A DNA stretch of 64,000 bases from Agelas oroides. Taxonomy: Eukaryota; Porifera; Demospongiae; Agelasida; Agelasidae. The stretch covers positions 7,452,205 through 7,516,204 of the forward strand of contig OX422187.1 in assembly GCA_949130485.1 (NCBI GenBank), written 5' to 3'. The notes beneath the pieces are model-generated. The model was not told the origin of the DNA. It saw nothing but the letters and a program-made list of their open reading frames with translations, and did not search any database. Within the stretch, counting starts at the first letter, position 1. Each line of letters starts with the position of its first letter. Of the stretch, positions 11,940 to 24,540 are shown in pieces. Made by a program: the position numbers and the translations under genes.

Positions 11940-12030
11940 GATTCCAACATGGACAGAATTGTGGACAACTGGAGCATTCAATTGAAACGTCGGCAAGTTA
12001 TTTTCCAAGCTCAAGTTGGTAACAGTTAAC
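11940..12030 (+). repeat. Copy of the ATTCA.T.GAAACGTCGG repeat
   Basis: CTGGAGCATTCAATTGAAAC followed by GTCGGCAAGTTATTTTCC and a CAAGTTGGTA block matches both arms of the inverted pair at 41333-41605. It touches the 3' end of the decayed hAT gene. Confidence 0.65.
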
Positions 12031-13138
12031 CTTCACTTGGTTTTTCTCAGAAGCCAACTGAGAAGGCACTGAAAGAAAAAATTCTTCAGCATTTTTCAGA
12101 AGTTCTGCTTTGACCACTGTCTTCTGCTCATCGGTCAAGAACTTCAGCTGGCGAAATCTAGGATCGAGAGCTGTTGCAAGAACAGAGACCCAAGACCCGT
12201 GTAACATCAAGTTCATCCAATGCCCATCTATGTCTCAATGCAGCTACAACCTTTACTTTGCACCAGTGGTGGTACTGCGGGGGGGCGGGGGGGGGGGGGG
12301 GGGGCAGCAGCCCAGGAGTCAATTGATTCAGTCGATTTTGTGCATGCTTCTCCGCCCCAACCCTCTACTACTGTGCACACCTATGCTTTGCACTATCGAA
12401 TAGTAGCAGAGTCATCTAGCTTGCTCAGCAACCCTTGTATGATTGAAAGCACAGCAGAGAGAGACACATTCACCTCCTTACTCAAGAACACAGTAGCAAC
12501 TTCTAGAGGTTCTAGAACTTTGACCAGCTCCTCTAAGACTATCCAGTTTACCGATGAAAAGTCTAGGTAGCGATGTGTCCGCAGTGTGACAGCTTCATCA
12601 GACAAAACTGCCGTCACTGGCCATCTGTTGTCAAGTAAGCTTCTGATCATATAGTAGGTACTGTTCCAGCGACAGTCCTGCTGCAGTTTTCGCTGTGGGC
12701 TTCCCTTCCTGTCATTTTTGAAGAGCGTTGCTGGGAAGAGCACTGTGACAGAAATGTCCTACCACCTTTTTTGCTTCACCAATAGCCCTTGCAACAGTAG
12801 TTACCAACAAGCCTTCCTCTATGCACAACTGAAGCCGATGGGCTGCACAGCTTAAACTTTCACAGCTGAACTCTTCCAAGATATCAGTTCCATGTTGGAG
12901 CATTGGTCGTGTACAAGAGCTCTCACAAGATTCATCCTGACATCATAGCTGCTAACAATCTCCTTGAACTTATCAACAATGTTGACAGTTGTGTGATGGC
13001 CCAGGAAAGGGCTTGTTGCAAGAATACATGAAACCATTTTGCCAAGTATTGGTGATAAAATGGGCTGTGAGGGAAATATGACGACTTGACATCAGAGCAA
13101 GAGGCTTTTGGAATGGAGCCCAAGATGCATTTTTTCAC
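11998..13138 (-). pseudogene. hAT (ZBED-type) transposase relic
   Basis: Minus-strand pieces in several frames line up with a hAT transposase in order: FKEIVSSYDVRMNLVRALV near 12950, SCAAHRLQLCIEEGL near 12830, DCRWNSTYYMIRSLL near 12650, then LATALDPRFRQLKFL near 12170. These are the usual landmarks of hAT genes related to ZBED1/ZBED4. The N-terminal BED finger and the C-terminal dimerisation domain are not seen, at least three frame changes separate the pieces, and a G-run lies in the middle, so it is long dead. No inverted ends were found. Confidence 0.8.
12278..12304 (+). repeat. Poly-G tract
   Basis: A run of G broken only by a C and a GCAG, inside the hAT relic. Confidence 0.9.
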
Positions 13139-13390
13139 CCAAACGCATCAAGCTACCGCTCCATGAGTCTCCAGGCCGCCTTCCGTCGTCATGAAGAGGC
13201 TAAGAAAAGGGAGTATGGAGAACATGTGCGCGAAGTTGAACATGGTGTCTTCACCCCTCTAGTGCTATCCACAACTGGAGGTCTTGGCCGTGAAGCCACA
13301 ACATTCTACAAATGCTTGGCAGATCTCATCAGTTCGAAACAACAGAAACACTACTCCAACGTCATGTGCTGGCTAAGGTGCCGACTCTGA
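13136..13390 (+). pseudogene. LINE 3'-end fragment (nuclease-domain tail)
   Basis: The frame encodes AAFRRHEEAKKREYGEHV, then FTPLVLSTTGGLGREATTFY and a WLRCRL end. This is the C-terminal tail of a family of non-LTR retrotransposons common in sponges and cnidarians, the same family as the relic at 14290-16368 but in the opposite orientation. Only about 85 residues remain, 5'-truncated in the way usual for LINE copies. Confidence 0.7.
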
Positions 13391-14289
13391 TTCACCATGA
13401 GGCACACTAAGTTCACAACATCTGGTGCCCATGACGTAATTGCAATTACATCACCACAGAAGAACGACCTTTGTACCGAAGAGCTACGAGATAGAGTATA
13501 ACTTGCCAAGTCACTGGACGAGGTCAGTCTACCACTTAGAAAAGCTAGATTCGGTTGTTTATTTTTTAGGTCGAGAAAGGAGCTGACTCTGGCATAAAAT
13601 TTCACCTTTGGAGGCTGTTCTAGTCTTGGATAAAAGTCCATGCTGACATCAGCCTGGTATGCTTTAAGCTTATGAATGCACCAATTGGAGCTATCTGCAT
13701 TTTGTAGTATAATGAATGACAGGCAATTTGTGGAACAGGGAATCAAATTGGTGCGTGTTGTAATTAGCTATATACATGTTGTAATTAGCTATGTATATGC
13801 ATGTTGTAGTTAGGTAATTGTGCATGACAATATAATATATGTGTGTGTGGTACACATTGTGCTATGTATTCCTGAGCATGGTGTGTGCAGCTGAATGAAT
13901 ATGTATGGATAGGTTTGGTAATGGTGAGTGTGGGTATACACATCTGTGTGAATGCGTGTAATGGTGTGTGCGGCTGTAACTACACAGGGAAACAGGGAAT
14001 CAGATCTAGGTTCACAATCCAACTACCAAAAACCATACCCATTGCACGTAGAGTGATCTCAGGATGCCTTTGCAAACGTTCGAAGGTAAATTATGTTCAC
14101 ACGTGACCTATTTCTAATCAACACACACCCCACATGCAATCTTGCAAGATGGTGGAGAAGGAGCAAAGTGCTGTTGGTGGCGTTACCAATAGATGTAGAT
14201 AGTAGTGATGCAGGTAGTTCTACTAGTTCAAATCATTTGAAATCAAATTTTTTTGACAAAACAGGACGCAAGACAGTGACCATAAGCCA
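13391..14289. other. Intron sequence without recognised gene
   Basis: Contains a short TGTTGTAATTAGCTAT tandem near 13757-13812 and TG-rich stretches to about 13970. A minus-strand open frame at 13351-13746 has no recognisable domain and I do not call it. Confidence 0.6.
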
Positions 14290-16368
14290 GGATGAGGATT
14301 CTTTTTCTACTGCAAGTTCTACACAGCGTTTCAGTTGTGGTGTTAGCTGAGCATGAATATCATTTGCCTGCTGGTCTTGACGCTGTCGGTTCTCGCGATG
14401 GATGGAGTTCTTCAGACTCGGATCAGATCGGGGTCAGCAACTTGATTGATCTCTTGTGTGATGATCAGAGCTGCTAGTGGGGCGGTCAGACACTGGGATC
14501 CATGGAATGCATTTGTGGAGAGCGTGACAGGGTTTGTAAGGCCCATACCACCAAGCCTCACTGGTAGACCTAGTAGGTCACGTTCCAGTTTTGAACATGG
14601 GGGCCTGCCGGTCAGTGCTGGAATGATGGTTTGATGGATTTCATTTTCGAGTGGAAGCAGGAGGTCTTGGATGTCTGGAATAGTTCTCAAAAGGTAGGAC
14701 CAGCGGCTTGAGAGGCCGTGGGTGAATGCAGCGTAGGTGGCATGTGGTTGAGAGGTGGCAACTTTGGCTAGCCTTTTGATCTCGTCAGACCAGGTTTGTA
14801 CCTTCCTGCAAATGTATTCTTCTGTGAAGGTTCTTGAGCCGATGGCTGCACCTAGATGTTGCTTCCCCTGGATGGTGATGTGCACGTCTGTATCAGCAAA
14901 AAGCTCTTGTGCATTGGTCATGTGCTCTTGCTTAACAACTAGGTAGGTCTTGGAAGGATTGGGGTGGTAGCCAAAGGCGGGGCCATATGATGAGAGTTTA
15001 TTCCACCATGATTTGAGGTTAGAACAGGTAGAGGCGCCTGTGGCATCATCGACAAACCACACTTGTTGGACACAAGGGCAGCTAGATCTCAGCTGATGAA
15101 TGAGCCAGGGCAGTACATTGCCATTGCTAATGGATCGCCTTGCGTTGTTCCTTCGGTGGATGCAATCTCGCCATTCCCTGGAATGATCATTCTGATTGGT
15201 GCTCTGTATGTGTTAACCAGGAGTGAAGGGCAGGAGACTGTGATGTTATGAAGAGCGGCCAGCCTGTTAAGTGAGTTAAATGCATTTGTTGCATCTACCA
15301 GGAGCACTGCTTCTGACTCTGGGTTTTTGAAGATCTCTGTCATTGCATGAACAGCGGCTTCACACCCTCCATCTTGTCCGGCACACACCTGCAAAGGACC
15401 GGCTGCCTCTTCGATGTCGCGACCGATAACCCTGAGCACAGCCTTGGCTATTATACGCCTTGGGACTTCACTGACTCCAATGGGCCTCACACCTGGGCAC
15501 TTGTCTAGGGGGATGAGGCAGGAAAAGCAACTAGTGCTTCAAGGCCATCAGGGTGGACGTGGGTTGTGCATATCCGGTGACCCACAGCTGCTAACACCTT
15601 GCATAGATCATGAGAGGCTGATTTGAAGGAGGAACACATGCGCTTCCATGCATGTGCATCTAGGCCTGCTGGGCCTGCAGAACCGTGAGTGTGGAGGGCA
15701 GCTTGCAGGATGGTGTCTGCGTTCAGGTTGTCATACAGGATTGCGTGGACTGATGATGGTTCTGAGGAGGGATGCAGTAAACACTTGGGGGCAGGTGATT
15801 TTCCTGGGGGGTGCTTCTCCTTGAGGATGTCGAATGTGGAGCGTGAACAAGATTCGCCATTGTGGGAATGAGGTCATCAAGCTTCAGGACTAGGTAGGTA
15901 TCGCAGAGCACCCTGCACCTTGCCTTCCATCATCAACTTACAGAAAGTGCAAGCAGTTGCCTTGTCTCTATCGTGACTAGGTGCTTTACGAAGGTGTTTT
16001 TGTATGCAGCGACCTTCATCAGTTAAGGCTTGGATGTCACCCTTTAACCAGAGGTCGAGTCGTCTCTGCAAGTGAGTGACATGGTCACTGCTCTTGCTAT
16101 TGTGGCTTGGCTTCTGGAGGAGTAGTGCCTGTAGGACAGTAATGGTCTTCATTGCGATGGATTCAAGGCTAGAGCTGTCACCATTAGCTTGGAAAAAGTG
16201 AGCAACTTCTGACACGAAGGCCTTGCCAGTGGAGCCTGAAGGTACTAAGAAGACATTCCGTCTCCAATGAAGAAGTCATCCAGGAAGGCAGCCCTGGCAT
16301 GGTGAGCCTGCCTTAACGCAGGAGCAGTTCTTGCAACGACCGGAGCGGTTGCATCTGCAGCAAGACAT
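14290..16368 (-). pseudogene. Non-LTR retrotransposon (LINE) relic with Cys-rich N-terminus and reverse transcriptase
   Basis: Reading on the minus strand from the ATG at 16368: a Cys-rich start (CCRCNRSGRCKNCSCVKAG), then LESIAMKTITVLQALLLQ and a DRDKATACTF region, then reverse transcriptase with [44 protein letters not shown] and the catalytic FVDDATGA, then a thumb region with FGYHPNPSKTYLVVK and PVRLGGMGLTNP. After a frame change near 14415 it continues to SSSWL near 14300 and ends. It has several frame breaks, so it is inactive. The C-terminal nuclease tail is missing here; an unrelated copy of it lies at 13136. Confidence 0.85.
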
Positions 16369-17130
16369 GATGAGCTACGGTTGTACACACCGTTCAGTCA
16401 GCTTCTGGGATCACATGCTCACTAAACCACAACTATCACCTGCCTTCACCTGTTTTATACTCGCGCATGGGTTTTGGCAAGTTATAATTCGTGTTACGAA
16501 GTTATAGCTTACATTTGTAGTGTGAAAATGGTCCTGCGTCGACAGCGCAGTTCAAGCGGTAAGCGCTGGGGTCAGAAGGCCTGGGCAAAGGGCTAGGAGA
16601 GCAGCGCTCATGTCTATGGCGATATAATATGAAATGAATACCACTATGTACCAAGAAGCAGGCGCACGCCTCCAAGTATTTTAAGGCCTTTGATGCTGTA
16701 ATGTCAGCTATACCGTGCGGCTTTAATACATGTCCTCTGCTGATTCACTAGTTCCAGAGGATAAACCAGGTATGGCATGGCATTGCTTGTGTACTGATGA
16801 TTACAAAGCTTTGCCGTATAATTGTGTTAGTCTCGTGCCCAGACCCTGTTCGGAAAAATCAAGAAGAGGTCTGGACATGAGCCTACCTAGAAATGGGCTA
16901 ATAAGGGTACCCCCCTATGGATGATTTTTCAGTGTTGGGTATTGAAACACTAGGATATCTCCGTATAAAACTATTGTCTGTCCTAGGGGTTTCAAGCCAA
17001 AATTTTTGTCCCAGGGTAGGCAAATAGTTCTGTCATCCTTAATAGTCCAATGTGTTGAGTAGCTGTCTTATGATTTAGCCAGGGCAAGAATGATAACCTC
17101 GTCCTGGTGTGTGTTGACCCTCTTTGCTGC
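16369..17130. other. Intron sequence without recognised gene
   Basis: Contains a small inverted pair near 16832-16890 (AGTCTCGTGCCCAGACC and GGTCTGGACATGAG), probably a decayed mini-element. No gene seen. Confidence 0.55.
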
Positions 17131-17575
17131 GAGGGAATTCCTGGCCTGCCAACCTATCAAGTCTAAAAACCTTGAGACTGGGGTTACAGGTGGGTGTGGC
17201 CCCAATGGAATCGCTCATAAGCCACACCTACCGTAGGAAGATGGGCGATTTCTGAGTCAGAAACCGCTTCAATACTAGCCTGGTGTCACCAACCTTCGCT
17301 TACACAATTTGTGTGTATGCAGTTTAGTCTCATGAATATGCCACCCTCTTCTGCGGTAAGCAAAATTCGGTGACCGTTCCCAACATCACACCACATTCTT
17401 CCCTGGAGGTAAGAAATCGGTGTCACTTGCACCATTAGAGCGGCATCTGTAGATATTCACATAGCGAAATGGACTGCCTGTGAGAATAGCTTGTGTGGCC
17501 GTGAGACTGTGAGACTTGCACTGAAATTGTGAGACTCATGGTAAAACCGTGAGAGTTGGCAGGCCTGGAATTCCC
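17131..17575. mobile_element. MITE with GGAATTCC.GGCCTGCCAAC inverted ends
   Basis: The left end GGAATTCCTGGCCTGCCAAC and right end GTTGGCAGGCCTGGAATTCC are reverse complements with one mismatch. The interior matches 55-515. Non-coding; superfamily unknown. Confidence 0.75.
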
Positions 17576-17991
17576 CAATATAAAAGCCTGTTCAGGTCAG
17601 TAGACTTGACTAAAACAGATCAGTTGGAATACATGGCGCCAGAAATTCCGATTATAGTTAGCGTATAGGTAATCGGGCATGTGAACAGGATTTTATTATT
17701 CCAAGTGATCACTACAACATGGCTATCAGTTCCGAAATAGTGTTGTGCTCATACTCCTCTACTGGGCTGGGGCCAGGGCTATGTAGTCTCACAAGCCAGA
17801 CTCACTTCACTAAGAGGGAAGGGTCTGGTGAACTGGGTGTGTCCCACTGGAATGCAATTAGCTGAATGATGTAACCAGGTTTCAAATAATGCTGCTGACT
17901 TTTGAAATACTGATCACTAAGTACGCATGCCCATCAAGAAATGCAGCTGAAGACATAGTTCCTTTTCCTTGTCATGCATATGAACTGCAAG

Positions 17992-18641
17992 CAGTGGCGG
18001 ATCTAGAAATTTAGAGAGGTGGGTTCAGTCACCGGCACGCAAAGCGCGCCGGAAATTTTTGGGTTGCCACGCCCACTTTCGGTCACGTGAACGCATTCAT
18101 ACAAAATATAGCTGGAAGGCCAAACCGAGGGGTCCGTCACAAAAGAAATCTCGTACACTGTCCGACAGTGTTGTTTTAGTTAACTGTAACTTTAACTAAA
18201 TACATTTTAGTATGGCCTTTTTAAAATTTAGTTAACCAAAACTAGGAACTATAACTAAAGTATCCAAGAACATACAAGAAGAAACCTGTCGGCAGAAATC
18301 CAAACTGAAATCCAGAAATCCACTGTGAAATCCAGAAATCCACTCTGAAATCCGAAATCCACGTGAAATCCAGTGGATTTCGAAATCTCGTACGCCGAGG
18401 TGCGCCGTGGCGGACCCCTCGGGCCGAACTGAATATCTCGAAGCAACTCTAGGCCTAGTCAAACGTCTGGAGATCAGTAAGGAACTGATACGTGAGTGTG
18501 TAACTGTGCCTGGTTGTTGTTGCTGCATGCCACTGCTGCATAATCATTATGGACTCGTGCAGTTATGTACGCAAAATACATTACTAGCTGCCAAAGGGGG
18601 GTACATTTGCACCCCCCTTACCCCCCCTAAATCCACCACTG
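17992..18641 (+). mobile_element. hAT-like MITE with 5-bp target duplication, copy 1
   Basis: Ends are CAGTGGCGGATCTAG and CTAAATCCACCACTG, flanked by GCAAG on both sides. A second copy in reverse orientation lies at 58082-58760 with a different 5-bp duplication. The CAGTGGCG ends with a 5-bp target duplication fit the hAT5 group. Inside is a minisatellite of GAAATCCA units near 18295-18390 and a TTTAGTTAA-rich patch. Non-coding. Confidence 0.88.
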
Positions 18642-20695
18642 GCAAGACTCATAAACTATATCTGTGACCTACAGTACGTAAATTTCCCATTCCTTATAGC
18701 AACTTTGATTGTTTGCAATACTCCAAGTTTCATGCAGATGGCAAAGGCATCCTCGTGACAGCCAATTATGGACAAATACAAAGCCAATGCATGGAGTACA
18801 ACAAATGAAGTTGCTACAATGGTAGCTGGAAAGTTTACTTACACCAAGGTTAAGCACAATACAAAGCAAAAGGCATTGTTCCTTTTCCTTGTCATGTGAA
18901 CTGTAAGATTCATTAACTATTGTTGGCCTATGCACAACCCTTAGACCAACTTCAATTGTTGCAATACTCCAAGTTCCTGATGGCAAAGACAGTGGTTAAA
19001 GCATCTTTTGTTTGAGCGTACAATAGTTATATCCGTCATGACAGCCAGCTATGCATGGGCAAATACAAAGCACATACATGAATATGCTACAAGAACAGGG
19101 AAGTTTATGCAAGTGTATACAAAGCGAAAAGTGGATATGACATTGGTGTAAAACCTTCCACCATCATGACAACATAGACTTATGTAGATGGTGGGCCAAT
19201 ACACTGAAAGTACTCAAGAGGTTATTTTAACTGAGTAGTTCTTGCAGTGATGTGTGTATCTATATACACATATTCTCCTTGTTTCTATAGTAACAGAGGA
19301 AGTTGTAAAAATTGATGTTGTACCACAGGAAGTTGTAAAATGATGCTTTCTATAAGCATAAATCCCAGGCTACCTAATCTCGTGCCCAGTCCATGCATTA
19401 TTCCCCAAAGTGCACACTGCAAAAACAAAGTTGTTATTTTAGCTAAGTATTTGGTTACAACAGTTGCGTGACTATCCTTACTATAAAATTTTATGAATGC
19501 AGTGCTGGAAAAGATTCATGCAGTGGGAGCTGATACATGAGTAAACTTTAATAGCCTCCCACAAAATGTTTTACAAGCACTACATTCTTTGAATTAGTGT
19601 AGGAAGGATAGTCATGCAATTGTAGTAACGAAATAATTTGCTAAAACAGCAAATTTGTTTTTACAGTGCATGGTAAGGACCAATGAGATTGCGAGATTGG
19701 TAATTATTACGTAGCACTTCCCTTACAACAGTAAAAATTTGTATCTCTACTCAAGGTTTGGCGTAAAATGTTTTCAATGTTGCTAGGTGACACTGTCACA
19801 AAAGTGTGCGCTAGCCCAAGAAATTCGACTTGGTTCACCAGACCGTTTCTCCTCGTGAGAGGGAGGGGTCTGAGGATGAGACTACAGGCTACCATGCATT
19901 ATATATGTATATATAGATATGTGTATATAAAGGAATGCATGCCTATTTATGCGAAGAGCCCAAAGGTGACCATTACTTTTATTCGTAGGTCAAAAATTGT
20001 TACACAAGAAATGTATGGTCTTGTTCACATTTCAGACTTTGAATCTATCAAGTGTGGAAAAGTTCAGAGCAATCCCAATCTGCTTACGGTAATTAGTCTT
20101 GTCAACCAGACCTTCACATGCGGTCTGATCACCATGGGCAGGTTCAAGTTCATGGACAACAATTTTCCTTCAATAATGTCACCAACATGGACTACAATTT
20201 GATTAGTATAGCACTAAAAATTTGAGATCTTGTTCATAGTTAACACAGAGATTTTAAGTAGTTCTCATACCCAAAAGTGGTAACAAGAACATTGGTATTG
20301 CACTGACAGGTCTCAATCTCAGCTAAGAAGAGCATAAGATGGTAGTACTATAGCTAAAGCATATGCCATTAAAACATCAGTTTTTTAGATAGACATCGAT
20401 ATCCTTGTAGAAACAGGGCCAGTAGTACATATGGTCATGAGATCATTTATCCGGTGTCCAAATGACACTCTCAAGTCCTTCAGGGTACTTTTCATCCTTG
20501 ATGTAGTCGTGGATCTAGTTATGAGTGAACTGTTCTTTCACTCTCAGCTTCCATTTCTACAAATGCTGTCTGAAATTGACTTTCAATCGCGTTGACATAT
20601 GCGGGTTCCCTAATTTTACGAGGGGATCTCCAATCTCATGTAGAATTAGGGATTGGGGATCCCCTTATCAATGGGGTCCCCAAATCTTAATGACA
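18642..20695. other. Intron sequence without recognised gene
   Basis: Holds two diverged copies of a short repeat (about 18725-18880 and 18965-19110, sharing TGACAGCCA.CTATG...CAAATACAAAG) and a stretch at 19760-19890 related to 1960-2050. The open frame at 19768-20202 crosses repeats and is not credible. Confidence 0.55.
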
Positions 20696-21440
20696 CCGGA
20701 ACGCTCAGGAACGGAACGGAACTGAATGGAACTGAACGGAACCGGAAGCGCAAGTAATGATGCACAGTACAGATATGGACGACAGACACGATGGTCAAAA
20801 ATTGGGCTCACCAAGGCACAGAGGAGCTGATCTCGTACTCTGTATCTACAATGAAGGCAGGACAGTTACAAGCTGACAGTAGAGACCCACATCAAGCGTA
20901 TTAAACATTTTAGCCAGGCTCATCTACTACCTACGGCATCGCCACCGTTTACTTCCTGCAAGTGAATGGTCGGAGATACCAAACTACTACTGTTCAGTAT
21001 GGGCTTAACATATAACCATGGTAAATCTAGGCTCACGTTACAAGTATAGTTAGGACAGGAGGAGACTGATTTTGCATTCCCGCCATGAAAGTGGGTCAGC
21101 CATGGAATAGATTAGCTTACGAATACATAGCTCAGTAGGACAGGAGACCAATCTCGTGTTCTAACAAGCACCAGTAGAAAGCCAAGTCACGTGCATGAAA
21201 CATCCCAGGTATTCATAAGCTGAGCCACAGCCAATAAGCAATGGCAGATGTTGACGTGGGTCTCTGCTGGTGCTTCTACCACATAGCTGACTATGTTTTA
21301 GCTCAGATGTTTCATACACTTGATGTGGCTTGCTGCTGGTACTTGTCCCGTCTTAGTTACAGACTGTGAGATCAGCTTCTCTGTGCCTTGGTGAGCCCAA
21401 TTTTCGACCATCGTGTCCCATGTCAATGTCCGTAGCTACT
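20696..21440. mobile_element. Foldback element with ~55-bp inverted arms
   Basis: CACGATGGTCAAAAATTGGG and GCTCACCAAGGCACAGAG near 20790-20830 reappear as reverse complement near 21380-21415. Internal arms with ACTTGATGTGG and its complement also pair. The left flank CCGGAACGCTCAGGAACGGA recurs at 22247. Confidence 0.7.
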
Positions 21441-21879
21441 ACATGCGCATCAATTACTTCCAGTGTCAGTGGAGTGAATGACTCCCCGGAAAGAATAATT
21501 CCCCACAGTCACTGGCTCCTAATGATCAAATGACTGGAGAAAATGACTTCCCCAGTGAATATTTGTAACACGATCTACAAAGCTGTAGGTTTAAAAATAG
21601 TGACTTACAGATTGTTCTACTAGGTAGCTAATTATAAGTAAGTCTGATCTGCATGTGTAACAGTCAATGAAGGGAGGCCTGATATTGGCGTGCATATAGC
21701 TATTATGCAGCACTTGGTGAAAGTGTGGCTTGAGCAGGACCACTTCAGATGTAAACCACTTAGTTCAGGTTGCCAGTGGGAACTAGCTTCTATGTTGTGG
21801 ATACTTCGTTGCATACTAATTTGCTGTACATGTGTATCTTACATTTTTGTTACGTCCATCTATTTATATGCGTATGCAT

Positions 21880-22050
21880 GGGTCGCTCACTCCTAGAAGC
21901 CAGTGACTTCAGGGAGTCGTTTCTTCCAGCTGGGGGGGAGTCACTGATTCCTAGGAGTGACTGGGGAGTCAGTGGCTCCTAGGAGTGTGTGACCGGGACT
22001 CACTGGCTCCTAGGAGTGAGTGAGTGGGAGCCATTGAAAAGGGGAGTCAC
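21880..22050. repeat. Short array of CTCCTAGGAGTGA palindromes
   Basis: CACTGGCTCCTAGGAGTG or close variants occur about four times in 170 bases, spaced 30-40 bases apart; looser copies lie at 21470-21550. Each unit is itself a palindrome. No gene. Confidence 0.7.
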
Positions 22051-22284
22051 TCCATCATGTGACACTGGACGCTTTGTCAAATGAGCACTACTGCAAGTGA
22101 TGAAAAGCTGAGTGGTCTCCTGGGAATGACGACAAAGTTATAATCTTACTGTTTCCCACGAGTTGAATATTACAGGGCAGTTGGGAAGGTCTGAAAACAA
22201 GGCTAGAATATTATACACCCTGGAAAACAAGGTGGATGCTGAAAAACCCGGAACGCTCAGGAACGGAATGGAACTGAACCAGAA

Positions 22285-22796
22285 TACCGTATAGTGCTAA
22301 ATTTTCGCGGGTCTTTAATTTCGCGAATTTCGCGAATTTTCAACCGTTCGCGAAAATATTTCAACGAAAATTTTTGACACGCGACACAGTTTTCACGCTC
22401 TGACTGCAACAGCATCGATGGACAATATCCCGTGGCTAAGCTGCCGAATCCGCAAGGAACTCTCTCCAAGGAGACACCTTCGAAGTAGGCACTGCTTTCG
22501 CGGCAGACAGCTGCGAGCTCAAGGAGACGACAGTGTGCCGACGGTACGGTGCGTGTTAGATAAACCGGCCAGGCTGCAACTTAGGTATGTTGTCTTCGCC
22601 CCCGGTCTCTTTCACGCCGACGCTACACAGTCTGGCAGTATAGTCCTTCACTCTCGCTCTCGCTAAGCGCCTTGTATGCCACGCCCATAGCATATTAAGT
22701 GCGTGGTGTGCGCGGGCAGCGAATTCGCGAAAATATTTCTTCAAAAATCGCTATTCGCGAAAATTTAGACCCTCGAAAATTTAGCGCTATACGGTA
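22285..22796. mobile_element. TA-flanked MITE with AAATTTTCG inverted ends
   Basis: Starts TACCGTATAGTGCTAAATTT and ends with its near reverse complement; TTCGCGAA blocks are frequent in both arms. TA at each border. The open frame inside is not conserved and not called. Confidence 0.88.
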
Positions 22797-22840
22797 TTAG
22801 CCTCATACCAAGGCTATCCCACCGGCAAGGTTTTGATACT

Positions 22841-24540
22841 TTAAGGTGGCACGGAGCCCTGTATTTTCAAGGTCGACAAACCTGGAATCCAAGCTGATAG
22901 ACTTCTTTGTCTTCTTAAACTTTTAGTGAACAGTCAGTTTGGGAGTCTTCATCCGTTCACTGTCCGTAAAATTTTCCCAGCTTCCTGTCGGCATTGGCAT
23001 CCAATAATGTGTTTATAATTAAGTTAGTTAAGATGTGGCCTGGTGGAACCCCTCATGTGATGGTCGGAACTTTGAAGATAAGCTTATAGATCGACTTAAA
23101 ACAAAACAAAAAAATAGAGGAGTTTAGTAGAGTGCTGTAGTATCAGTTGCTGTGAGTAGCGATGTCAGAGTCTCCAGAAGTATGCCAGTTTTCGTCTACA
23201 GAGGCCATATCTACACATTGCTACAACGCATCTGCATCAAATTGAGTACAGAGGTTTCTTAGATGCTTAGGTACATTTGCACTTACTAATTTTGTGAAAA
23301 TGTCTGCCTTAGTCAAGAATGCATGCACTTTTTTCGTCATATTTCATCCCTTTTCTGTGTATTTTTGAGGTAATAACAGACTTTGTACTCCTGCTCACAA
23401 TGACTTTCAATATTCAACGATGAACAACTATATTTGTATACCGGACTGGTTCCCCAAGGGGACAGTGCAGGTTTTTGATTGCAACTTTGATCCAACTCCT
23501 GCGGAAATGCTACTATTTACAACCGAAAAACGCCGTTTTTTAAGCGTTTATCAAGCCTAGTGCAGGCATTACACTAGGTATTCAAAATGAACAACCTTCA
23601 CTGGACTGAATAGGTACTGACTAACCTTCACAGCGAGTTTCATCTCAATTGGACTAGCAGTCGCTTGCGGAACGTGTACCGGACGCATAACAACGCAAAA
23701 ACAACGTATAAATTTTCTGCAAATCACTTGCATTTCTAAGCTCATACAACCTGCTATATGGACTCAAAGTTAATGATATTGGTACCGTTAGAATCGCTGT
23801 TTCATGCTCTTTTCAAAAATCATAGCTGTTAATGTAATTTCAATTTTTACTCCGATATCGCTACTGTGAGTAGTGCGTAATGCCTTCTTGTGAAAGAAGG
23901 CTTGTGTCTAGAAGCAGCAGAAAGGCCACAGTGGCCACGACTGTATTTGTTGAGTAGGCCCAGGTCTCGCGGCCGCATGCCTAGCCTAGTTGGTGACCGT
24001 GACCAGGTGCTTCGAGTGCTGGGCTGGGCTTTAACTAGAATACGCAATATATCGTTGGTACTACGCTCCAGTATCCAAAGGAGCTGAAGAGTGGTTGTGT
24101 GTGGAACAGAGCCGTGAGTTGTTTAGCGACATAAGGGGGAGAGGTGGGGCTAGTAATGCTTGCTTCCACTCGTGAATGGGCCCCTCCTGTAGACAAGCTG
24201 TGAATTTTTTAAAATGTGCATTCATTTTAGTGCAGTCAAAGTTGTCCATTCCAAGAGTAGTGACAAACATGAGTCTAGCCTGACTTTGAGAGTAGCTCTG
24301 AACAAAAGCTGGCATACATTGGTGGTTAGGACGCTACCTACAGTGAGCATGTAGATGTGTCCATCAGTGCCAATTTTGGGTTCATGAATATATTAATAAC
24401 CTACTAAAACCTTAAAATTAAGCAAAGCAAGATTGCCCTAAAGCGAACCCTAACCCTGAAACTAGGAGTAACCCTGGTCCTGACTGTAACCCAGGTTTAT
24501 GTTTTTGTTAACCTCTGCCGCGACCTCCGTGCCACCTTAA
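22841..24540. mobile_element. TTAA-flanked DNA transposon derivative, 1.7 kb (copy A)
   Basis: TTAAGGTGGCACGGAG at the left pairs with CTCCGTGCCACCTTAA at the right: 12-bp inverted ends plus TTAA on both sides, as used by Kolobok and piggyBac elements. A large part recurs at 30182-32672. Near the right end it carries CCCTAACCCTGAAACTAGG. Open frames in the interior (for instance 24061-24315 minus) recur in both copies because the DNA recurs; no transposase motif is recognised. Confidence 0.75.

Noticed and set aside
14093-15626. Plus-strand frames opposite the reverse transcriptase
   Set aside because: Antisense shadows; the minus strand shows clear reverse-transcriptase motifs.
19768-20202. 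144-codon plus-strand frame
   Set aside because: It crosses a dispersed repeat shared with 1960-2050 and a TATA-rich patch; no conserved protein pattern.
22418-22666. Arg-rich plus-strand frame
   Set aside because: Lies wholly inside the TA-flanked MITE at 22285-22796, GC-rich centre without protein-like pattern.
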